DNA of 64,000 bases from Oxalobacteraceae bacterium OTU3CINTB1 (GTDB taxonomy: Bacteria > Pseudomonadota > Gammaproteobacteria > Burkholderiales > Burkholderiaceae_D), in NCBI GenBank assembly GCA_024123955.1, contig CP099652.1:3906001-3970000 (forward strand). Reading direction: 5' to 3'. Positions within the stretch are counted from its first letter, which is position 1. Each line of letters begins with the position of its first letter. This document shows positions 56,474 to 64,000 of this stretch, in pieces. Under the pieces are notes generated by a model. That model searched no databases. It saw only the letters and a list, made by a program, of their open reading frames with translations, and had not been told where the DNA came from. The position numbers and the translations under genes were made by a program.

Positions 56474-56550
56474 TGGCGGAGCGGACGGGACTCGAACCCG
56501 CGACCCCCGGCGTGACAGGCCGGTATTCTAACCAACTGAACTACCGCTCC
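56474..56550 (-). tRNA. tRNA-Asp (GTC), copy 1
   Basis: This 77-base tRNA with encoded CCA is identical in sequence to the downstream copy, from which it is separated by 39 bases. The anticodon is GTC. It is transcribed in the order tRNA-Val, Asp, Asp, then terminator. Confidence 0.97.
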
Positions 56551-56594
56551 AACAAAACACTGGGTACAACACTTTACTGCTACTGCCACAAAAC

Positions 56595-56670
56595 TGGTGG
56601 GCGGTGAGAGGCTCGAACTCCCGACCTAAGCCTTGTAAGGGCTCCGCTCTACCAACTGAGCTAACCGCCC
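56595..56670 (-). tRNA. tRNA-Val (TAC)
   Basis: A 76-base cloverleaf with encoded CCA: acceptor GGGCGGT/ACCGCCC, D-arm AGCTCAGTTGGTAGAGC, anticodon loop CTTACAA (TAC) and T-loop GTTCGAG. It is the first tRNA of the cluster, 60 bases after hupB on the same strand, and may share its transcript. Confidence 0.96.
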
Positions 56671-56730
56671 GTTTTGCCGCTTTTTCATCTAGTGAGCCAC
56701 GCATTTACATGAGCCGCTCACCGAAGTCCG

Positions 56731-57003
56731 TTAGTTTACAGCATCTTTCAAAGCTTTACCAGCTTTAAATTTAGGAACTTTTGCTGCTTCGATGGTGATC
56801 TCTTCCTTGGTGCGCGGATTGCGGCCGGTACGGGCAGCGCGTTCGCTCACGGAGAAGGTACCAAAGCCGACCAAGGTCACGCTGTCGTTGTTTTGCAGGG
56901 TCGTGGTCACGCCGTCGATCACCGCGTCCAGCGCGCGCGCAGCGGCAGCTTTCGAGATGTCAGCGGAAGTGGCAATATGGTCGATCAATTCAGTCTTATT
57001 CAA
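56731..57003 (-). CDS. hupB: HU-family histone-like DNA-binding protein
   Basis: This 90-residue nucleoid protein bends and compacts DNA. It starts [18 protein letters not shown]. The dimer core and the beta-arm region with [22 protein letters not shown] (in parts) and [23 protein letters not shown] are typical of HU rather than IHF. It is encoded directly after lon and before the tRNA cluster, the usual place of hupB in proteobacteria. The leader (57004-57149) contains no gene. Confidence 0.97.
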   Translation of the reverse strand: MNKTELIDHIATSADISKAAAARALDAVIDGVTTTLQNNDSVTLVGFGTFSVSERAARTGRNPRTKEEITIEAAKVPKFKAGKALKDAVN

Positions 57004-57149
57004 AGCAATTCCCCGTCACAAAGGTTATATCGTTTAGCCGCTAAACTCCGGTATTTAAAACCGCAGCGCCGGCCGAGAAAAATCTCAGGCCGTATTAAAC
57101 AAGCCAGCCCCGTGTCGTGTCAAGCGCTGCACTGTAGAAAAGTGGGCCA

Positions 57150-57180
57150 AAATAAAAAACAGGCGCTATAAAAGCGCCTG
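57150..57180 (-). terminator. Rho-independent terminator of lon
   Basis: CAGGCGCT and AGCGCCTG pair around five bases. Read leftward, the stem is followed by TTTTTTATTT. It lies about 35 bases after the lon stop and separates lon from hupB. Confidence 0.92.
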
Positions 57181-57215
57181 TTTTTGCAATACCAGATACT
57201 AATGCTGAACAAAAG

Positions 57216-59627
<2,412 letters not shown>

Positions 59628-59656
59628 GGCGTACCTTATGTGAAAGCGTGATTATG

Positions 59657-59685
59657 ATGTGGGCGCTGATATGCCGAATCACAAG
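59657..59685 (-). promoter_or_regulatory. Possible heat-shock (sigma-32-like) promoter of lon
   Basis: Read leftward, CTTGTG (59680-59685) and CCCACAT (59657-59663) are separated by 16 bases and lie 30 bases before the lon ATG. They resemble the CTTGAA and CCCCAT elements of sigma-32 promoters. The match is partial and rests mainly on the known control of lon. Confidence 0.35.
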
Positions 59686-59761
59686 ACCGGAAGACAGAAA
59701 TAATTCTCTTAAAAAAGAGTCTTTTCAATGTAGCCAGCCCATTCTAAAAGAACCATCCAAT

Positions 59762-59798
59762 AAAAAAGCCACGCGCGACAGCGGCTGTCACGTGTGGC
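59762..59798 (-). terminator. Rho-independent terminator of clpX
   Basis: Read leftward, GCCACACGTGACAG pairs with CTGTCGCGCGTGGC (one mismatch, one G-T pair) around a CCG loop and is followed by TTTTTTATT. It lies about 105 bases after the clpX stop. Confidence 0.88.
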
Positions 59799-59902
59799 TT
59801 TTCGAATGAAGCCTGCTCTTTTATTGATTTAAATTGTACCGCCTTGCCCCACGGATGCGAAATGAATTTTGCGTCGGCGTGCGGCAAGTGTGCACAAGTT
59901 AT

Positions 59903-61171
59903 TTAATTCTCACCAGAGGCTTTGGCCTGGTCCTGGTAAATCAATAAAGGTTTCGCGCCACTGGTGATCGTATTCTCATCGATCACCACTTTGGTGACAT
60001 TGGTTTCATTTGGCAGCTCGTACATCGTGTCCAGCAAAGCGTGCTCCAGGATCGAACGCAGGCCTCGGGCGCCGGTCTTGCGCGCCAGCGCTTTCTTGGC
60101 GATGGCATGCAGCGCGGCCGGACGAATCTCCAGCTCGGCGCCTTCCATGTCCAGCAGCTTCGAGTACTGTTTGACCAGCGCGTTCTTCGGCTCGATCAGG
60201 ATCTGGATCAGCGCCTCTTCGGTCAGTTCCGACAGGGTGGCGACGACCGGCAGACGGCCGACCAGCTCGGGAATCAGGCCGAACTTGATCAGATCCTCCG
60301 GTTCCGCTTCCAGCAGCACTTCGCTGGCGTTGCGTTCCTTCTTGCTCTTGACGCTGGCCGAGAAGCCGATACCGGACTTTTCCGAACGGTTGGCGATGAC
60401 CTTGGCCAGGCCGTCGAACGCGCCGCCGCAGATGAACATGATGTTGGTGGTGTCGATCTGGACGAAGTCCTGGTTAGGATGCTTGCGCCCGCCTTGTGGC
60501 GGCACCGACGCCATCGTGCCCTCGATCAGCTTCAACAGCGCCTGCTGCACGCCCTCGCCCGACACGTCGCGCGTGATGGACGGGTTGTCGGACTTGCGCG
60601 AGATCTTGTCGATCTCATCGATATAGACGATGCCGCGTTGCGCTTTCTCAACGTCGTAGTTGCAGCTCTGCAACAGTTTCTGGATGATATTCTCAACATC
60701 CTCGCCCACGTAGCCCGCTTCGGTCAACGTGGTGGCGTCGGCGATGACGAACGGCACGTTCAGCATGCGCGCCAGGGTCTGCGCCAGCAGGGTCTTGCCC
60801 GAGCCGGTCGGACCGACCAGCAAGATGTTGCTCTTGGCCAGTTCGATGTCGTCTTTCTTGCCCAGGTGCTTCAGACGCTTGTAGTGGTTGTACACGGCCA
60901 CCGACAGGATGCGCTTGGCGGTTTGCTGGCCGATGACGTACTGGTCCAGCAAGTCCTTGATTTCATGCGGGGTCGGCAGGTCCGACTTGGCGCTGGCGAC
61001 GGATTCGATCGCGGAGGTCTCGTCGCGGATGATGTCGTTGCACAGGTCAATACACTCGTCGCAGATGAAGACCGACGGGCCGGCGATGAGTTTCTTTACC
61101 TCGTGCTGGCTCTTGCCGCAAAACGAGCAGTACAGTAATTTTTCGCCGCTGGAGGATTTTTTGTCTGACAT
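59903..61171 (-). CDS. clpX: ATP-dependent Clp protease ATP-binding subunit ClpX
   Basis: This 422-residue AAA+ unfoldase feeds substrates to ClpP. The N-terminal zinc domain has Cys15, Cys18, Cys37 and Cys40 (LYCSFCGK and [10 protein letters not shown]). The ATPase has Walker [16 protein letters not shown], Walker [11 protein letters not shown], the pore loop near [12 protein letters not shown], and sensor II in [14 protein letters not shown]. An IGF-like loop for ClpP docking is present (KSGIGFSA). It follows clpP by 170 bases containing a terminator-like hairpin, so some clpX transcripts may be separate. Confidence 0.98.
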   Translation of the reverse strand: MSDKKSSSGEKLLYCSFCGKSQHEVKKLIAGPSVFICDECIDLCNDIIRDETSAIESVASAKSDLPTPHEIKDLLDQYVIGQQTAKRILSVAVYNHYKRLKHLGKKDDIELAKSNILLVGPTGSGKTLLAQTLARMLNVPFVIADATTLTEAGYVGEDVENIIQKLLQSCNYDVEKAQRGIVYIDEIDKISRKSDNPSITRDVSGEGVQQALLKLIEGTMASVPPQGGRKHPNQDFVQIDTTNIMFICGGAFDGLAKVIANRSEKSGIGFSASVKSKKERNASEVLLEAEPEDLIKFGLIPELVGRLPVVATLSELTEEALIQILIEPKNALVKQYSKLLDMEGAELEIRPAALHAIAKKALARKTGARGLRSILEHALLDTMYELPNETNVTKVVIDENTITSGAKPLLIYQDQAKASGEN

Positions 61172-61260
61172 GGGGCAGTTTTCTTTGAGTTACAGAATGG
61201 CTTTGCTGTTGCAGCGTGTGTGGCGTTCCGGAAAAGTCCGCCTACCACGACATGCTACCC

Positions 61261-61303
61261 GAAATAAAAACGAAACGCCCGAACGATTGATCGCCCGGGC
61301 GTT
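61261..61303 (-). terminator. Terminator-like hairpin between clpP and clpX
   Basis: Read leftward, AACGCCCG pairs with CGGGCGTT around a 14-base loop that can pair further, followed by TCGTTTTTATTT. It may attenuate clpX expression relative to clpP. Confidence 0.75.
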
Positions 61304-61341
61304 ACTCAGCTATGCTGCGCAGCAATGCTGCAATGAAAGCA

Positions 61342-61968
61342 TCAAGCCCGGTTGGACAACATTTTGTCGATCAATCCGTACTCTACAGCCTCTTCCGCGG
61401 ACATGAAACGGTCACGATCGGTGTCTTTGGCGATCTGCTCGACGGTTTGGCCGGTGCGTTCGGCCATGATGGCGTTCAAGCGATGGCGCAGATACAAGAT
61501 TTCCTTGGCCTGGATCTCGATGTCCGACGCCATGCCTTGCGAGCCGCCGGACGGCTGGTGAATCATGATGCGCGAGTTCGGCAGCGAGAAGCGCTTGCCC
61601 TTGGCGCCGGCGGCCAGCAGGAAGGCGCCCATCGAGGCGGCCATGCCGGTGCACAGTGTCGACACGTCAGGCTTGATGAACTGCATCGTATCGAAGATCG
61701 CCAGACCGGCCGAGACCGAACCACCGGGAGAATTGATGTACAGCGAGATATCCTTGTCCGGATTTTCGCTTTCCAGGAACAACAGCTGGGCGACCACCAG
61801 GTTCGCCATCTGGTCGTTGACGGGACCGACCATGAAGATGATGCGTTCCTTGAGCAGGCGCGAGTAAATATCGTACGAACGCTCGCCGCGACCGCTTTGT
61901 TCGACCACCATCGGCACCAGGCCGAGCATTTCAGTGTCCAGCGCCGGATTACGGTTAAAACCAGTCAT
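61342..61968 (-). CDS. clpP: ATP-dependent Clp protease proteolytic subunit ClpP
   Basis: This 208-residue serine peptidase forms the double-ring chamber used by ClpX and ClpA. The nucleophile is Ser112 in [14 protein letters not shown] and the histidine is His137 in [10 protein letters not shown]. The aspartate lies in [14 protein letters not shown]. The segments [16 protein letters not shown] and [13 protein letters not shown] are standard. It is the middle gene of tig-clpP-clpX, with about 100 bases on the tig side. Confidence 0.98.
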   Translation of the reverse strand: MTGFNRNPALDTEMLGLVPMVVEQSGRGERSYDIYSRLLKERIIFMVGPVNDQMANLVVAQLLFLESENPDKDISLYINSPGGSVSAGLAIFDTMQFIKPDVSTLCTGMAASMGAFLLAAGAKGKRFSLPNSRIMIHQPSGGSQGMASDIEIQAKEILYLRHRLNAIMAERTGQTVEQIAKDTDRDRFMSAEEAVEYGLIDKMLSNRA

Positions 61969-62065
61969 TCTATTTCCTTGTGAAGCAGCTAGGCCGGAGT
62001 GACAATACTACTACAAATCGTTACAGCAAACTTGTCAGCACCATTAACACTTCGGCCGTGCTGAA

Positions 62066-63406
62066 TTACGCTTGAGCGTTGCTTCCCATCAGTTCGTCAA
62101 AGGCCACAACCTTGGACGAAGTCTTCGACAGGCCCAGGACGTAGTTGACGACGTTTTCTTCCAATACAAGAGCTTCCACCTCGGCCAGACGGCGACGGTC
62201 GCTGTAGTAGTACTTCAGCACTTCGCGCGGGTCTTCGTAGCTCTGGGCGAAGTCTTCGACTTGCGCTTTGACCTGCTCAGGCTGGGCTTGCAGCTTGTTC
62301 TCGCCGACCAGTTGCGACAGGATCAGGCCCAGGCGCACGCGGCGCTCGGCTTTTTCCGCGAACAGTTCTTGCGGGAATGGCACGTCCTTGACGTTCATGC
62401 CGCGCTGTTCCATGTCCTGGCGGGTCATTTCGGCCAGGCGCTCGCTGTCTTGAGCGATCAGCGACTGCGGCACGTCCAGGGTGGCGGTTTTCACCAGCGC
62501 ATCCATGACGGCTTCCTTGTTGCGGGCTTTGACACGGCCGGCGACTTCGCGTTCCAGGTTCACTTTGATGTCTTCGCGCATTTTGGCGACGTCGCCATCG
62601 GCCACGCCCAGCGACTTGGCGAATTCAGCATCGACTTCCGGCAGGTGCGCCCATTCCAGCTTTTTCAGCGTGATGGTGAACGACGCGGTTTTGCCGGCGA
62701 CGTCTTTACCATGGTAGTCCTCTGGGAAAGCCAGTGGGAAGGTCTTGGCTTCGCCAACCTTCAGGCCCACGGTCGCGGCTTCGAATTCCGGCAGCATGCG
62801 GCCTTCGCCCAGCACGAACGGGTAGTCTTCAGCTTTGCCGCCTGGGAACTCAACGCCGTCGATCGAACCGACGAAGTCGACGGTCACGCGGTCGCCATTG
62901 GCTGCGACCGGCTCGCCGCCGTCGCCGTGTTCGCCGGCTTCGCCCTTGGTGTGGAAGTGCACGCGCTGTTTGCGCAGGATTTCAATGGTCTTGTCGATCT
63001 CGGCTTCGGAGACGTCGGCCTTGACGGTTTCGATTTCCACCGTGGTCAGGTCGCCAACGACGACTTCCGGGTAGACTTCGAACGTCGCGTCGAAGGTCAG
63101 CACGCCTTCTGGCGAGTCTTCCTTAGGCTGGATGTTCGGGTAGCCAGCTACGCGCAGCTGGGCTTCGTTTGCGGCGTCGTTGAAAGCGCGGCCAACTTTG
63201 TCGTTCAACACTTCGGTCTCGATCTGATAACCGTACTGTGCTGCGACCATTTTCAGAGGAACTTTACCCGGACGGAAGCCTGGTGCCTTAGCCGTTTTGG
63301 CTTGCACTTTCAGGCGCTTCTCAACTTCGCTGCGGACTTCGGTCAGCGGGAAGGAGATCGTGATACGACGTTCGAGTTTGCCCAAGGTTTCGACTGCAGT
63401 TGCCAT
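62066..63406 (-). CDS. tig: Trigger factor
   Basis: This 446-residue ribosome-associated chaperone and prolyl isomerase binds nascent chains. The ribosome-binding domain includes [12 protein letters not shown], which follows the N-terminal [10 protein letters not shown]. The FKBP-type isomerase domain (about 165-250) has [20 protein letters not shown] and [18 protein letters not shown] helical C-terminal domain ends the protein. The start at 63406 is set by the family N-terminus [14 protein letters not shown]; the open frame extends upstream through a tRNA gene and is not coding there. It heads the tig-clpP-clpX-lon locus. Confidence 0.98.
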   Translation of the reverse strand: MATAVETLGKLERRITISFPLTEVRSEVEKRLKVQAKTAKAPGFRPGKVPLKMVAAQYGYQIETEVLNDKVGRAFNDAANEAQLRVAGYPNIQPKEDSPEGVLTFDATFEVYPEVVVGDLTTVEIETVKADVSEAEIDKTIEILRKQRVHFHTKGEAGEHGDGGEPVAANGDRVTVDFVGSIDGVEFPGGKAEDYPFVLGEGRMLPEFEAATVGLKVGEAKTFPLAFPEDYHGKDVAGKTASFTITLKKLEWAHLPEVDAEFAKSLGVADGDVAKMREDIKVNLEREVAGRVKARNKEAVMDALVKTATLDVPQSLIAQDSERLAEMTRQDMEQRGMNVKDVPFPQELFAEKAERRVRLGLILSQLVGENKLQAQPEQVKAQVEDFAQSYEDPREVLKYYYSDRRRLAEVEALVLEENVVNYVLGLSKTSSKVVAFDELMGSNAQA

Positions 63407-63439
63407 GTAAAAATCGTCCAAAAAAAATAGTGATACAGT

Positions 63440-63526
63440 TGGTGCGAGGAGGGGGACTCGAACCCCCACACCATTGCTGGCGTCAGGACCTAAACCTGGT
63501 GCGTCTACCAATTTCGCCATCCTCGC
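63440..63526 (-). tRNA. tRNA-Leu (TAG)
   Basis: An 87-base class II tRNA with encoded CCA and a long variable arm. The acceptor is GCGAGGA/TCCTCGC, the anticodon loop TTTAGGT (TAG), and the T-arm GGTTCGAGTCC. It lies 33 bases before tig on the same strand and may be cotranscribed with it. Confidence 0.96.
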
Positions 63527-63728
63527 GGCATGTTTGCACAAAAGCAAAGGGCGACTCGTAAGTGAAAACGGTCGCCCCGGCCCCACTATTCTCCGTGGGA
63601 GCTTTCAACTTCAACGCGGTATTCTAACGGGTTTTTTAGCGAAATGTGGTGATTTTTAAACTAACCAAGGTATTCATGCATTTTTCTCCTGTTTTTGCCT
63701 ATTTAACCCGCAAAGCGGCGGCTTTTTG

Positions 63729-63754
63729 GGGTCGTACCCCACTGGGTACGACCC
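63729..63754. repeat. GGGTCGTACCC-family palindrome, copy 2
   Basis: GGGTCGTACCC and GGGTACGACCC form an 11-bp stem around CACT. It shares its arms with the 30-base palindrome at 56194-56223. It lies just downstream of the RND gene but lacks a T run on that strand, so it is treated as a dispersed repeat. The rest of 63527-63759 shows no gene. Confidence 0.75.
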
Positions 63755-63759
63755 TGCCG

Positions 63760-64000
63760 TCAATGGGTTTTAACAGCGTCGCCGGTCGGCTTTTTAACGC
63801 GGAACCACGCCGCATAAAGCGCCGGCAGGAACAATAAGGTTAGCGCGGTCGCCACGATCAGGCCACCCATGATCGCCACCGCCATCGGTCCCCAGAATAC
63901 GGAGCGCGACAGCGGGATCATCGCCAGCGCCGCCGCCGCGGCCGTCAGGATGATCGGACGGCAACGACGCACCGCCGATTCGACGATCGCCGTCCACGGA
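63760..64000 (-). CDS. RND efflux transporter, C-terminal fragment (cut by window edge)
   Basis: The last ~80 residues of an inner-membrane proton-driven RND pump. The frame is open to the right edge. AIVESAVRRCRPIILTAAA is followed by a hydrophobic helix, GPMAVAIMGGLIVATALTLLFLPALYAAW (in parts) and a short charged tail, typical of the final two helices of heavy-metal or multidrug efflux pumps. The ending FLPALYAAWFRVK favours a multidrug pump of the AcrB-like or triclosan/MdtBC-like class, but the substrate cannot be judged from this piece. Confidence 0.88.
   Translation of the reverse strand, partial: PWTAIVESAVRRCRPIILTAAAAALAMIPLSRSVFWGPMAVAIMGGLIVATALTLLFLPALYAAWFRVKKPTGDAVKTH

Noticed and set aside
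63407..63586. Upstream extension of trigger factor through the tRNA-Leu gene
   Set aside because: The frame is open by chance; the tRNA fold and the conserved trigger-factor N-terminus set the start at 63406.
63729..63754. Rho-independent terminator for the RND gene
   Set aside because: No T run follows the stem on the minus strand, and the same palindrome appears elsewhere without a terminator context.

Overview
The window is a high-G+C bacterial chromosome segment, most likely from an Oxalobacteraceae member (Massilia, Duganella, Janthinobacterium-like betaproteobacterium). This is inferred from gene content and order: tig - clpP - clpX - lon - hupB - tRNA-Val - two tRNA-Asp - ppiD, the block selO - msrB - yciB - bolA - two parvulins, a PEP-CTERM protein, and beta-oxidation genes of betaproteobacterial type. 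No rRNA, prophage, transposase, integrase or CRISPR array was found. Interspersed palindromic repeats of two families sit between genes.

Layout. Positions 1-1.3 kb hold the end of a tartrate/D-malate dehydrogenase and a periplasmic Cu/Zn superoxide dismutase. Positions 1.4-11 kb are a fatty-acid degradation region: thiolase, acyl-CoA dehydrogenase, a Dabb-domain protein and a zinc-free MDR oxidoreductase in one leftward operon, a divergent MFS transporter, a PEP-CTERM protein, and a two-function hydratase/3-hydroxyacyl-CoA dehydrogenase. The thiolase and hydratase/dehydrogenase promoters share a palindromic operator-like site. Positions 11.3-15.9 kb are a compact chemosensory module (soluble double-PAS receptor, CheR, CheD, a three-domain CheW protein) without CheA or CheB. 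Positions 16.7-18.3 kb are a lower-G+C island with a dense array of TAGAC/GTCTA pentamers followed by four small genes of unknown function. An HxlR regulator with a divergent Old Yellow Enzyme and an acyl-CoA ligase follow.

Positions 21.9-32.5 kb are mainly housekeeping: selO, msrB, yciB, bolA, duplicated parvulins, two YeeE/YedE half-transporters, an AlkD-like protein and purL. Positions 32.8-41.3 kb carry a REC-TPR protein and three tandem paralogous acyltransferase-3/SGNH membrane enzymes, each behind an AT-rich leader. A 49-codon membrane microprotein lies antisense between the first two. Positions 41.3-51.1 kb contain a hybrid histidine kinase overlapping a fused 5-oxoprolinase, the NAD(P)HX repair enzyme, an ABC ATPase and tesA diverging from a shared CATG, and mnmH. 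A TonB-dependent receptor follows.

Positions 54-63.5 kb are the protein quality-control locus: trigger factor, ClpP, ClpX, Lon, HU and PpiD, with four tRNAs and well-formed terminators. The window ends inside an RND efflux pump gene.

All calls come from reading the sequence and recalling family motifs; no database search was run. The best candidates for undescribed biology are the pentamer array with its small-gene island, the three tandem acyltransferases with the microprotein between them, and the shared beta-oxidation operator.
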